Below, one piece after another: positions 6,947 through 15,279 of a DNA stretch of 37,164 bases. Numbering within the stretch: the stretch's first letter is position 1; every line of letters begins with the position of its first letter. The notes beneath the pieces were generated by a model. That model was not told the DNA's origin. It worked only from the letters and a program-made list of their open reading frames with translations, and did not search any database. This DNA comes from JAOADN01 sp046155885 (lineage in GTDB: Bacteria; Pseudomonadota; Alphaproteobacteria; Rhodobacterales; Rhodobacteraceae): NCBI GenBank assembly GCA_046155885.1, contig JBJXFU010000039.1, forward strand, positions 1 through 37,164. Reading direction: 5' to 3'. The position numbers and the translations under genes were made by a program.

Positions 6947-9520
6947 ATGACCGCGCCGCAGCCCGTCCGCCTTGCCGACTACGCGGCCTTTCCGTTCCTC
7001 ATCGACGGGGTCTCGCTTACCTTCCGCCTTTCGCCATCCGCCACCCGCGTCCTGTCGCGCATCGCCTTCCGCCCGAACCCCGCCCCCCCCGGCCAACACG
7101 ACCTTGTTCTGCACGGCGAGGGGCTGAAACTCGTTTCAGCCCGCATCGGCGGCGCCGACGCGGCCGCCCTCGCCCGCATCGACGCCACCGGTCTGACCGT
7201 CCCGGCCGCCGCCCTTCCCGCCGGCCCCTTCACCTGGGAGGCCGAGGTCGAGATCGCGCCGGAAGGCAACGCCTCGCTCGAAGGCCTCTACATGTCCGGG
7301 GGGATGTACTGCACCCAGTGCGAGGCCGAGGGCTTCCGCCACATCACCTTTTACCCCGACCGCCCCGACGTGATGGCCCGCTTCGAGGTGCGGGTCGAAA
7401 GCGACCTGCCGGTGCTTCTGTCGAACGGGAACCCGGTGGCAAGCGGTCCGGGCTGGGCGGAATGGACCGACCCCTGGCCGAAACCCGCCTACCTTTTCGC
7501 GCTGGTGGCGGGCGATCTGGTGAACCTGCCCGATAGCTTCACCACCCGGTCGGGCCGCAAGGTCGCGCTCAACATCTGGGTCCGCCCCGGCGACCTCGAC
7601 CGCTGCGCCTATGCGATGGGGGCGCTGAAGCGGGCGATGAAGTGGGACGAGGACGTCTATGGCCGCGAATACGACCTCGACGTCTTCAACATCGTCGCGG
7701 TGGACGACTTCAACATGGGGGCGATGGAGAACAAGGGGCTGAACATCTTCAACTCCCGGCTGGTCCTCGCCAGCCCCGAGACGGCGACCGACACGGATTT
7801 CGAGCGCATCGAAAGCGTCATCGCGCACGAATACTTCCACAACTGGACCGGCAACCGCATCACCTGCCGCGACTGGTTCCAGCTTTGCCTCAAGGAAGGG
7901 CTGACGGTCTTCCGCGACCAGGAATTCACCAAGGACATGCGCTCGGCGCCGGTGAAGCGGATCGAGGACGTGCTGACACTCCGCGCCCGCCAGTTCCGCG
8001 AGGATCAGGGGCCGCTGGCGCACCCGGTCCGGCCGGATTCCTATATCGAGATCAACAACTTCTACACCGCCACCGTCTACGAGAAGGGCGCCGAGGTGAT
8101 CGGCATGCTGAAGGCGCTGGTGGGCGAGGGCGGCTATCGGAAGGCGCTTGACCTCTACTTCGAACGCCATGACGGGCAGGCGGCGACCATCGAGGACTGG
8201 CTGAAGGTCTTCGAGGACGCGACGGGGCGCGATCTGGCGCAATTTAAGCGGTGGTACACCGATGCCGGAACCCCGCGCCTGAGCGTGCGCGAAGCGTGGG
8301 AGCCCGCTGCGCAGGGCGGCACCTACCGGCTGACCTTCACTCAGACCACGCCGCCCAGCCCCGGCCAGCCCGAAAAGCCGCCGCGCGTCATCCCGATCGC
8401 CGTGGGGCTTCTGAACCCGAACGGCGACGAAGTGGTGCCGACGACGGTTCTCGAGATGACTGGGGCGAGCCAGAGCTTCGCCTTTCCCGGCCTCGCCAGC
8501 CGCCCTATCCCGTCGATCCTGCGGGGCTTTTCGGCGCCCGTGGTGCTAGAGCGCGAGGCGGATGCCGCCGAGCGCGCCTTCCTGCTTGCCCACGATACCG
8601 ACCCGGTGAACCGGTGGGAGGCCGGCCGGGCGCTGGCGCGCGAGGCGCTGACGGCGGCAATCCTGACCGGCGCGGCGCCGCCGCGCGGCTGGCTCGACGG
8701 GCTGGGCGCGGTGCTGCGCGACGACAGCCTCGATCCGGCGTTCCGCGCGCTCTGCCTGCGGCTTCCCGGCGAGGACGAGATGGCCCAGTCGCTGCACGCC
8801 TCCGGCCACGTCCCCGACCCCGACGCGATCCGCGCGGCGCTCGACGCCACCCGCGCGGCGCTCGCCCGGGGGCTGGAACCGGTCCTGTCAACGCTCTGGG
8901 AAAGCCTTGCCGACACCGGCGCCTTCTCCGCCGACGCGGCGGCGGCCGGACGCAGGGCGCTTCGCCTTGGCGCGCTGGCGCTGCTTTCCCGCATCGACGG
9001 AGGCGCGCGAGCGAAGGCGCTTTTCCCGCAGGCGCGCACGATGACCGAAACGGTCGCGGCCTTGTCTTGCCTTCTCGACGCCGGGCGGGGCGGGGCCGAA
9101 GCCGATGCCTTCCGCGAGCGCTGGCAGGGCAACCGGCTGGTCATCGACAAGTGGTTCTCGCTCATGGTGATTTGCGGCGACCCCGCCACCGCGCCCGACA
9201 CCGCGCGACGGCTGGCGGAACGCCCGGATTTCGACTGGAAGAACCCCAACCGCTTCCGCGCGCTTCTCGGCGGGCTTTCGGCCAATCACGCGGGCTTCCA
9301 CCGCAAGGACGGCACGGGCTACCGTTTCTATGCCGACTGGCTGATCCGGCTCGATCCGGTCAATCCGCAGACGGCGGCGCGGATGTCGGCGGCCTTCGAC
9401 AGCTGGCGGCGCTATGACGCGGGCCGGCGGGCGCTGATCCAGGCAGCGCTGGAGCGGATCCTGGCCGCGCCCGGCCTGTCGCGGGATACCGGCGAGATGG
9501 CCGGCCGCATCCTCGGCTGA
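6947..9520 (+). CDS. pepN: Aminopeptidase N (M1 metallopeptidase)
   Basis: An 857-aa M1-family zinc aminopeptidase that removes N-terminal residues from cytoplasmic peptides. It shows the exopeptidase motif GAMEN (about residue 258) and the zinc motif HEYFH (H294, E295, H298) with the third ligand E317, the spacing found in Escherichia coli PepN (about 870 aa). A long C-terminal helical domain follows, as in the PepN subfamily. The start MTAPQPVRLADY at 6947 has GGAG about 10 nt upstream; a frame extending 57 nt further upstream lacks a better signal. It stands alone; an imperfect GC hairpin lies 23 bp after the stop. Confidence 0.95.
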   Translation: MTAPQPVRLADYAAFPFLIDGVSLTFRLSPSATRVLSRIAFRPNPAPPGQHDLVLHGEGLKLVSARIGGADAAALARIDATGLTVPAAALPAGPFTWEAEVEIAPEGNASLEGLYMSGGMYCTQCEAEGFRHITFYPDRPDVMARFEVRVESDLPVLLSNGNPVASGPGWAEWTDPWPKPAYLFALVAGDLVNLPDSFTTRSGRKVALNIWVRPGDLDRCAYAMGALKRAMKWDEDVYGREYDLDVFNIVAVDDFNMGAMENKGLNIFNSRLVLASPETATDTDFERIESVIAHEYFHNWTGNRITCRDWFQLCLKEGLTVFRDQEFTKDMRSAPVKRIEDVLTLRARQFREDQGPLAHPVRPDSYIEINNFYTATVYEKGAEVIGMLKALVGEGGYRKALDLYFERHDGQAATIEDWLKVFEDATGRDLAQFKRWYTDAGTPRLSVREAWEPAAQGGTYRLTFTQTTPPSPGQPEKPPRVIPIAVGLLNPNGDEVVPTTVLEMTGASQSFAFPGLASRPIPSILRGFSAPVVLEREADAAERAFLLAHDTDPVNRWEAGRALAREALTAAILTGAAPPRGWLDGLGAVLRDDSLDPAFRALCLRLPGEDEMAQSLHASGHVPDPDAIRAALDATRAALARGLEPVLSTLWESLADTGAFSADAAAAGRRALRLGALALLSRIDGGARAKALFPQARTMTETVAALSCLLDAGRGGAEADAFRERWQGNRLVIDKWFSLMVICGDPATAPDTARRLAERPDFDWKNPNRFRALLGGLSANHAGFHRKDGTGYRFYADWLIRLDPVNPQTAARMSAAFDSWRRYDAGRRALIQAALERILAAPGLSRDTGEMAGRILG

Positions 9521-9542
9521 GCGCACGGGGCGCAGGGATTCC

Positions 9543-9575
9543 CCGGCCGGCCCGATTCGCCGGCCGGTTGAATCG
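9543..9575 (+). terminator. Nested GC palindromes after pepN
   Basis: Arms CCGGCCGG at 9543-9550 and 9560-9567 (9-nt loop) can pair, and CGATTC (9553-9558) with GAATCG (9570-9575) forms an overlapping alternative. The site lies 23 bp past the pepN stop. There is no T-run, so intrinsic termination is uncertain. The remaining gap to 9738 shows nothing else clear. Confidence 0.35.
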
Positions 9576-9738
9576 GCGATCACCCCGCCCGCGCCGCCCC
9601 CCCATTCCCGGGCGCTTCGCGGAACCGGCCCCGCGAGCGGGACAATCTTCCGCCGGAGCCCGTCGTCGTTTCCCGCCGCGGCGAAACCATCTCACGCTTC
9701 GCCAGATTCCGCCTTATCGCCGACCGGCCCTCTGCGTT

Positions 9739-9810
9739 ATGCTGTCCGAGGTGTGCGGTGTGTGTCGTTCTTGCGAGTGTTCGGGCGAGTGTTCGGGATG
9801 TCTTCTGTGA
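9739..9810 (+). CDS. Possible cysteine-rich leader peptide (23 aa)
   Basis: ATG at 9739 opens a 23-codon frame with six cysteines, in the pattern C-x2-C-x2-C-x-C-x3-C-x2-C, ending at TGA 9808-9810. It overlaps the start of the membrane-protein gene (ATG 9798) by 13 nt in another frame, the layout of an upstream ORF coupled to its downstream gene. Part of the Cys content comes from a near-perfect tandem repeat (CGAGTGTTCGGG twice, about 9774-9797), so it could be chance. No good ribosome binding site is visible. Confidence 0.25.
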   Translation: MLSEVCGVCRSCECSGECSGCLL

Positions 9811-10208
9811 TTTGCGAGTACCGGCTTCAGGCCCGGCGGCCTGGCAACTACTTCGCGCTCGGTGTCGCGATGTCGGCGAGCTACCTCGCCTGGACCCTTT
9901 CCATGCCGAAGACGATCTGGGTCCTGATCGTCATCTATCTCGGGCTTGTGCTCTGGCGGCTGGCGGTCAATCCGGTCACCGGCTTCCGGCTGCGCGACGA
10001 CCGCATCGAGACCATCGAGAACGGGCGGCTGCGGGTGGTGCCGCTTGCACAGGTCGAAAGCTTCCGCCTCAGCCTCGAACGCTTCGCCCCGGCACTCTGC
10101 CTGGTCACGCTGGAGGGCGGCGAGGTCATCGGCGTGCGCTGCGGCGGCGCCGCGCGCGCCCGTACTCTGGCCAAGGGCCTCAGGATGCGCGGCATCCCGG
10201 ACGCATGA
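9798..10208 (+). CDS. Small two-helix membrane protein, unknown function
   Basis: A 136-aa protein with two hydrophobic segments (about residues 18-34 and 38-56) and a soluble C-terminal half with the pattern GFRLRDDRIETIENGRL then VPLAQVESFRL, which looks like a small PH-like beta domain with a cytoplasmic location likely. I do not recognise a named family. Start choice is uncertain: ATG 9798 has no clear ribosome binding site, and an in-frame GTG at 9753 would add 15 residues but has GAGG only 1 nt away. Translation coupled to the overlapping Cys-rich upstream frame would explain the weak start signal. It is convergent with the lipoprotein gene at 10224. Confidence 0.6.
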   Translation: MSSVICEYRLQARRPGNYFALGVAMSASYLAWTLSMPKTIWVLIVIYLGLVLWRLAVNPVTGFRLRDDRIETIENGRLRVVPLAQVESFRLSLERFAPALCLVTLEGGEVIGVRCGGAARARTLAKGLRMRGIPDA

Positions 10209-10223
10209 CGGCGGGCCGGCCCG

Positions 10224-10796
10224 TCAGTTGCAATAGCTCTGGCCGCGGGTGAAGGCTGCCACCTCGGCGCGCTTTTCGGCCGAATGCATCGGGCCCCAGT
10301 CGGCGACGATCGAGGCCAGCGCCTCCCCGTCCTCGGGGCCGCGCGTGACGGCGATCCGCACCGCGCAGGCAAGGTTCGCCGGCCCGTTGGTAAGCCCGCC
10401 CTGCGACAGATCGCAGCCCACGTCCTTCGCGGTCGCGGGGGATATCTGCAGAAGCCCCAGGTAACGGCCGCCGGCGCCCTTGGCGTCGGGGTTCCAGGTG
10501 CTTTCATGCTTGGCGATGGCCGAGAAGAGCCCCGCCCAGAAAGCCCGCCGCTGGTCCGGCGTTTCCTTCAGGTAGCTCGGGCAATAGGCCGAGATGTCGC
10601 CCGGGATGGTCGAGGCGAGGACGGCGCCCTCGGCCTTCAGCGCGTCGAGCGTGGCTTCGGTCCACTGCGCCGCCTCGGGGCGGTGATCCCACTGCATCAC
10701 GGGCAGCGCACCGCTGCTTTCGGCGGTGTTCATGCAGGCCGAGGGAAGCAGCAAAGCCGCGAGTACAAGCGGCCGGACAAGCCGGGATACGATCAT
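10224..10796 (-). CDS. Lipoprotein with lytic-transglycosylase-like (SLT) domain
   Basis: A 190-aa exported protein. The N-terminus MIVSRLVRPLVLAALLLPSAC is a signal sequence ending in a lipobox-like PSAC, so lipidation at C21 is probable although the -3 residue is atypical. The core AIAKHESTWNPDAKG (catalytic Glu candidate E98) followed by GLLQISPATAKDVGC matches the lysozyme-like SLT fold of lytic transglycosylases, which cleave peptidoglycan. It is short, with only the catalytic domain. Several Cys residues (C72, C128, C143, C189 by my count) could form disulfides in the periplasm. The ribosome binding site is weak. It is monocistronic, convergent with the membrane protein ending at 10208. 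Confidence 0.7.
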   Translation of the reverse strand: MIVSRLVRPLVLAALLLPSACMNTAESSGALPVMQWDHRPEAAQWTEATLDALKAEGAVLASTIPGDISAYCPSYLKETPDQRRAFWAGLFSAIAKHESTWNPDAKGAGGRYLGLLQISPATAKDVGCDLSQGGLTNGPANLACAVRIAVTRGPEDGEALASIVADWGPMHSAEKRAEVAAFTRGQSYCN

Positions 10797-11210
10797 CAGG
10801 TAAGCCTGTCGGCAGCGCCGTGCCCCCAGTGGACGGCGGAAAAGCTTTTCCAGAGACGCCCGCGCCGTGGCAACCCTTCGTCGCTACAAGCGGGGGGAAG
10901 TCGGCGGACTTCTGCCGCGATTCCGTGGCTTCGGCGGCATTCCGCACCTTGCGCCGCAAGTTATCCACAGAATTCTCCGCCCCTGTGAGGGAAGAATCGT
11001 TCCGAAAATCCCGCCAAGGTTGCGAGGCTGCCGGGCGGTCGAGACCAGCCCTGCGCCGCACCGCCAGCGCAGCCGCGCAGGGCGGCCTTTCGCGGACGCC
11101 TCGCCGGGCCATTCATTGACAGGGTCGGCTGGCAACGTCGCCCGCCACAATCCGCTTCTTGAATCGCCTTTTCGATGGCATGATTCTTCTGTCGGCACGC
11201 GGGAACGGAC
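10797..11210. other. 414-bp intergenic region between divergent genes
   Basis: No gene is convincing here. It should carry the promoters of the lipoprotein gene (minus) and the membrane protein at 11211 (plus). Two sequence marks: a perfect 14-bp palindrome GGAAAAGCTTTTCC at 10838-10851, 42 bp before the lipoprotein start, and a single exact DnaA-box consensus TTATCCACA at 10961-10969. One box with no cluster or AT-rich element does not make an origin. Confidence 0.5.
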
Positions 11211-11744
11211 ATGCCCTACATCATCGCTCTTCTCGGTATGGTCGGCGGCGCCATCTTCTGGATCTGGCGCATGCGGATGGCCGCCGAGATGACCCACGAA
11301 CTCGCCGGCGTGGCGAGCGACGTGATGGCGGCGGCGCGGCGGCTGGGTTTCCGGCGGCGGCTGAACCTGCACCCGGTCGAAAGCGTCGACGACCCGAAGC
11401 TCGCGATGGCCGGGCTTGGCATCGCCTTCCTGGAACTCGGCGGGCTTCCGACAAAAGAACAGCAGGACGGCTTGCTGCGGTCGCTGCAGACCCGCCTCGG
11501 CCAGACCCTGACTGCGGCGGAAGAGGCGGTGATCCTGGGCCGGTGGCTGGTATCGGAATGCGGCGGCGCGGCGCCCGCAGTCGACCGGCTGGCCCGGCGG
11601 CTGGTCAAGCTCGACCGGCCGGGGTCGCTGGAACCGCTGATGAACGTGCTCAACGACATCGTTGTCGCCGGGCGCGACAGCAAGGTGTCGGACCGCCAGC
11701 GCGAGGCGCTGGGCGATATCGCGCGGCTCTACAAGCTGGGCTGA
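11211..11744 (+). CDS. One-pass membrane-anchored protein, unknown function
   Basis: A 177-aa protein with an N-terminal hydrophobic anchor (about residues 3-19, PYIIALLGMVGGAIFWIW) and a helical soluble remainder. The C-terminal two thirds (KEQQDGLLRSLQ, EEAVILGRWLVSECG, ALGDIARLYKLG) has the rhythm of a TerB-like all-helical domain, but I would not assign it. The ATG follows GGGAACGGAC. It reads into gatB with a 70-bp gap and may share its transcript. Probably a conserved protein of the lineage; function unknown. Confidence 0.7.
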   Translation: MPYIIALLGMVGGAIFWIWRMRMAAEMTHELAGVASDVMAAARRLGFRRRLNLHPVESVDDPKLAMAGLGIAFLELGGLPTKEQQDGLLRSLQTRLGQTLTAAEEAVILGRWLVSECGGAAPAVDRLARRLVKLDRPGSLEPLMNVLNDIVVAGRDSKVSDRQREALGDIARLYKLG

Positions 11745-11814
11745 CGCCCGGGCGCGCTTGCCCTGCGGCCCCCCCTGACCTAGAAGCTCTGCGTCCGAAT
11801 GGGGAACCCGTCCG

Positions 11815-13332
11815 ATGCTCGACCTCGCCTTCACCGCGCCGAAACCCAAGGTCATCGGGGGGGCGAAGCATGACTGGGAACTGGTCATCGGGCTTGAGGT
11901 GCATGCCCAGGTCGCCTCGAACGCCAAGCTCTTCTCGGGCGCCTCGACCACCTTCGGGGCCGAACCCAATTCCAACGTCGCTTTCGTCGATGCGGCGATG
12001 CCGGGGATGCTGCCGGTCATCAACGAATTCTGCGTGGCGCAGGCGGTGCGCACCGGGCTTGGGCTGAAGGCGAAGATCAACCTGACCTCGGCCTTCGACC
12101 GCAAGAACTACTTTTACCCCGACCTGCCGCAAGGCTACCAGATCAGCCAACTCTACCACCCCATCGTCGGCGAAGGCGAAGTGATCGTGGACATGGGCCC
12201 CGGGATCGCCCGCCGCGTCCGCATCCAGCGCATCCATCTGGAACAGGACGCGGGCAAGTCGATCCACGACCTCGACCCCGACCATTCTTTCGTCGACCTG
12301 AACCGCACCGGCGTCGCGCTGATGGAAATCGTCTCGATGCCTGACATCAGGGGGCCGGAAGAGGCGGCGGCCTATGTGGGCAAGCTGCGGCAGATCATGC
12401 GCTACTTGGGCACCTGCGACGGCAACATGCAGAACGGCAACCTGCGCGCCGACGTCAACGTCAGCGTCTGCCGGCCGGGCGACTACGCGCGCTATCAGGC
12501 CACGGGCGACCATTCCGTGCTGGGCACGCGCTGCGAGATCAAGAACATGAACTCGATGCGGTTCATCCAGGCCGCGATCGAGTACGAGGCCCGCCGCCAG
12601 ATCGCGATTGTCGAGGACGGCGGGGCGGTGGTGCAGGAGACGCGGCTTTACGACCCCGACAAGGGCGAGACCCGGTCGATGCGGTCGAAGGAAGAGGCAC
12701 ACGACTACCGCTATTTCCCCGACCCCGACCTCTTGCCCTTGGAGATCGAGCAGGCCTGGGTCGACGGGATCGCCGCCACGATGCCGGAGTTGCCGGATGC
12801 CAGGAAGGCGCGGTTCGTCGCCGCCTACGGGATGACCGAGTACGATGCCGAGGTGCTGACGGCCGATGTCTGGGACGCCGTGTTCTTCGAGGAAGTCGCG
12901 AAGGGCCGCGACGGCAAGCAGTCTGCGAACTGGGTGATCAACGAACTCTTCGGGCGGCTGAACCGCGAAGGGCTGGGCATCGCCGACACGCCGGTGACGG
13001 CCGCGCAGCTTGGGGGCGTGCTGGACCTGATCAGCGCGGGACAGATTTCGGGGAAGATGGCCAAGGACCTGTTCGAGCTTCTGTGGACCACCGACCGCGG
13101 CGCCGACCCGGCGGCGGTGGCCGAACGCGAAGGCATGCGGCAGGTCACCGACATGGGCGATATCGCGGCGAAGCTCGATGCGCTCATGGCCGCGAACCCC
13201 GATCAGGTCGCAAAGGCGAAGGTCAACGCCAAGCTGGCTGGGTGGTTCACCGGCCAGGTCCTGAAGGCGACGGGCGGCAAGGCCAACCCTGCCGCCGTCA
13301 ACGCGCTGGTGGCCGCGAAGCTGGGGCTCTGA
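11815..13332 (+). CDS. gatB: Aspartyl/glutamyl-tRNA(Asn/Gln) amidotransferase subunit B
   Basis: A 505-aa GatB, the subunit of GatCAB that phosphorylates Glu-tRNA(Gln) or Asp-tRNA(Asn) and uses ammonia from GatA to make Gln-tRNA or Asn-tRNA. The hallmark segments are WELVIGLEVHAQ near the N-terminus, FDRKNYFYPDLPQGYQISQ, IHLEQDAGKS, NRTGVALMEIVS and EIKNMNS, followed by the helical and YqeY-like tail domains ending with GKANPAAVNALV. Length is typical. gatA and gatC are not in the window, so the subunits are dispersed, as is common in alphaproteobacteria. Its stop is 6 bp from the convergent VPLPA gene. Confidence 0.97.
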   Translation: MLDLAFTAPKPKVIGGAKHDWELVIGLEVHAQVASNAKLFSGASTTFGAEPNSNVAFVDAAMPGMLPVINEFCVAQAVRTGLGLKAKINLTSAFDRKNYFYPDLPQGYQISQLYHPIVGEGEVIVDMGPGIARRVRIQRIHLEQDAGKSIHDLDPDHSFVDLNRTGVALMEIVSMPDIRGPEEAAAYVGKLRQIMRYLGTCDGNMQNGNLRADVNVSVCRPGDYARYQATGDHSVLGTRCEIKNMNSMRFIQAAIEYEARRQIAIVEDGGAVVQETRLYDPDKGETRSMRSKEEAHDYRYFPDPDLLPLEIEQAWVDGIAATMPELPDARKARFVAAYGMTEYDAEVLTADVWDAVFFEEVAKGRDGKQSANWVINELFGRLNREGLGIADTPVTAAQLGGVLDLISAGQISGKMAKDLFELLWTTDRGADPAAVAEREGMRQVTDMGDIAAKLDALMAANPDQVAKAKVNAKLAGWFTGQVLKATGGKANPAAVNALVAAKLGL

Positions 13333-13338
13333 GCGGCT

Positions 13339-13992
13339 TCAGGCCTGTCGCCGGCGCAGCACGGCAAGCCCGCCGAGCGCCCCGAGCAGCAGCAGCCCGG
13401 CGGCCGGAACCGGAACCGGGGCGACATCGACGCGCGCCACCAGATCGTCGTGGTCGTCATCGTTGTTGGCGCCGTCGTCATCGAAGAATAGCCACAGCGA
13501 ATTGCCTTTGCGCGAGTTGGCCGTGTCCGCGAAAGTCGCGAAGAAGTTGATGCCCGGGAAGGGGTTCCTGCCGGTATTGTCCGGGTTCTTGCCGTTCTTC
13601 ACCGTCTGCTTGCCGCCCGAGGTCCAGAAGCCGAAATCCAGAAGTCCCGCCGCGACGTTCGACAGAGTAAAGCTGCCCATGCCGTTCTTGCTGAACTTGT
13701 GCCCGCCGCCACCGGTCAGCACGTTCTTCCCCGAGAAAAGCTTGTTGGTATAGCCCGCTTCGTAGCCGAAGAGCGTGAAGGTCACATGCGCGGAGCCTTT
13801 CAGCCAGACCTGGGCGCCATAGTAGCCCTGAAGCTGCTTGCCGAAGCCCAGCGGCTTCAGCGCATCGTTCTTCGCCTTCGCGGCGGGCGTGTATCCGGAC
13901 GATCCGCCGGCCAGGGTCAGGGTGGCGGCGCTGGCGACGCCGGACAACGACAGAAGAACGGCCGCGACGGCGGCAAGAACTGGTACGCGCAT
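13339..13992 (-). CDS. Secreted VPLPA-CTERM-type protein 1
   Basis: An exported protein of about 217 aa. It has an N-terminal signal peptide (MRVPVLAAVAAVLLSLSGVASA), a beta-rich Gly/Asn-rich middle, an acidic stretch DDDGANNDDDHDD, and a C-terminal sorting signal: PVPVPAAG, a hydrophobic helix LLLLGALGGLAVL, and RRR. This tripartite tail is the VPLPA-CTERM variant of PEP-CTERM, processed by an exosortase family enzyme. No exosortase is in the window. I start at ATG 13990-13992 because it gives a standard signal peptide; an in-frame GTG at 14011-14013 would add 7 residues. The near-identical sorting tail of the neighbour at 14225 suggests shared processing. Role of the ectodomain is unknown. 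Confidence 0.75.
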   Translation of the reverse strand: MRVPVLAAVAAVLLSLSGVASAATLTLAGGSSGYTPAAKAKNDALKPLGFGKQLQGYYGAQVWLKGSAHVTFTLFGYEAGYTNKLFSGKNVLTGGGGHKFSKNGMGSFTLSNVAAGLLDFGFWTSGGKQTVKNGKNPDNTGRNPFPGINFFATFADTANSRKGNSLWLFFDDDGANNDDDHDDLVARVDVAPVPVPAAGLLLLGALGGLAVLRRRQA

Positions 13993-14157
13993 CTCACAAC
14001 TCACAAAGAACACCGCCCCGGGAATCCGGGGTCCGTTCTTTGTACCATGTCCGAATTGTGGCGGGAACCGACCATCCGCAGGGAACGGGGGCGCGGGCCG
14101 GGGAAAGACTGTTTCCGATTCCCCTCAGCCCGGCTGGCACGGCATGGAGGAAACGGA

Positions 14158-14186
14158 AAAAGGCGGCGCTTGGGACACCGCCTTTT
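14158..14186 (-). terminator. Intrinsic terminator of VPLPA gene 2
   Basis: Arms AAAAGGCGG (14158-14166) and CCGCCTTTT (14178-14186) give a 9-bp stem with an 11-nt loop. Read on the minus strand it is followed by a T-run, 39 bp after the stop of the gene at 14225. It probably separates the transcripts of the two VPLPA genes, though it is nearly symmetrical and could work both ways. Confidence 0.75.
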
Positions 14187-14224
14187 CCATCATGTGTGAC
14201 GTCTGGGTAGACGAGGTCAGGCCG

Positions 14225-14917
14225 TTAGGCTTGGCCGGTGATCCGCCGGCGAAGCATCGCCAGCCCGCCAAGCGCGCCGAGAAGCACGAGGCCCGACGCG
14301 GGCACCGGAACCGGCACGATCTCGATATTGTCGAGAAGCCCGCCGCTGCCGTCGCTCCGGCCGGACGCCGCGAAGGTCAGCCGGTAGTTCTTGGCCGTCT
14401 TCACGAGGAACTCGACCGTCACCTGCGTCCAGGCGCCCGCGACGACGCCGGGCGTCGCGCTGGTCACCCGGCCGGACGTGAGGCCGCTCAGCCGGTAGTT
14501 GATCCCGTCCGACCGGAAGTTGCCGGTGGCCGAGTTGTACCAGAAGCTCAGCATGTAGCGCCCGACATGAAGCGCCACATCCTGATAGATCGACGAGTTC
14601 GCGGTGCTGTCCAGTTCGGCATAGTATTCGCCGTCCTGCGCATCGACCGTCGGATGCGTGCCGTCCGTCTGCAGTTCGACGCCCGGCCCGCGAGAGGTTG
14701 TCCAGCCGATCAGGTTCGTCCAGACATCCCACGAGGACGGGCTGCCGGACGGAAGCTGGCCGAAGAGAGCTCCGTTGACGGTCCCGGGTGTGTTGCCGGG
14801 AACGCCTTGTTCAAAACTGCCATTCGTCACTACGGTTGCCGCCTTGGCTCCGCCGGTCAGGGCGATCGCCGCAGCAAGCAGGCCCGCGTAGAACACGGGT
14901 CGTCCGATAGACATCAT
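14225..14917 (-). CDS. Secreted VPLPA-CTERM-type protein 2 (jelly-roll-like ectodomain)
   Basis: About 230 aa. An N-terminal signal peptide ends near GGAKA, followed by a mature region opening TVVTNGSFEQG, with YQDVALHVGRYMLSFWYNS, WTQVTVEFLV, NYRLTFAASG and GLLDNIEIV. This is the pattern of jelly-roll carbohydrate-binding-like domains found in many PEP-CTERM/choice-of-anchor proteins. The tail PVPVPASG-LVLLGALGGLAML-RRR is a VPLPA-type exosortase sorting signal. The start at 14915-14917 has AAAGGCGG about 5 nt upstream; an ATG at 14945-14947 would add 10 residues. It lies upstream of VPLPA gene 1 on the same strand with a terminator between, so the two are probably separately transcribed. 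Likely an extracellular matrix or surface protein. Confidence 0.8.
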   Translation of the reverse strand: MMSIGRPVFYAGLLAAAIALTGGAKAATVVTNGSFEQGVPGNTPGTVNGALFGQLPSGSPSSWDVWTNLIGWTTSRGPGVELQTDGTHPTVDAQDGEYYAELDSTANSSIYQDVALHVGRYMLSFWYNSATGNFRSDGINYRLSGLTSGRVTSATPGVVAGAWTQVTVEFLVKTAKNYRLTFAASGRSDGSGGLLDNIEIVPVPVPASGLVLLGALGGLAMLRRRITGQA

Positions 14918-15279
14918 AGTTGCCGCCTTTCGCCCCCAAAAGGACATTAACCTTACTCAACCACTGAGAATAGACCTCGTAGCCGCGAAACTGTTTCCAT
15001 CCGGTAAATGAAGTTGTCCTAACTGGCCGACAATCAACGTGTTTTCGGCGGTAGGCCGCTCATTTGAGGCAGATTTCGGCAAGAATGTGTCAACAATGGG
15101 TCAGAACCATGACTCGCCTTATGCGCGAGTAGCACCGCCCGGCGGACGCGGATTCGCTGTGGCCCGGGCACCGCGCGGCGGGAACTTTCGCCACCGCCGC
15201 GCGTGACGCGGGGCGGCCGAGCCGCTAGGGTCCGCGCCGCGCCGGGCGACCGGCACGGCGTCCGGCAGGAGTGAGTGCG
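14918..15279. other. 362-bp intergenic region between divergent genes
   Basis: No gene is visible. The first 200 bp are less GC-rich than the surroundings and should hold the promoter of VPLPA gene 2. A TTAACC half-site lies at 14947-14952. A small inverted repeat ACTCGC/GCGAGT flanks about 15117-15129. The last 100 bp are very GC-rich and lead into the DUF4177 gene's AGGAG site. Confidence 0.45.

Noticed and set aside
10961..10969. Exact DnaA-box consensus TTATCCACA
   Set aside because: Single box with no partners, AT-rich element or replication genes nearby; not an origin. A 9-mer can occur by chance.
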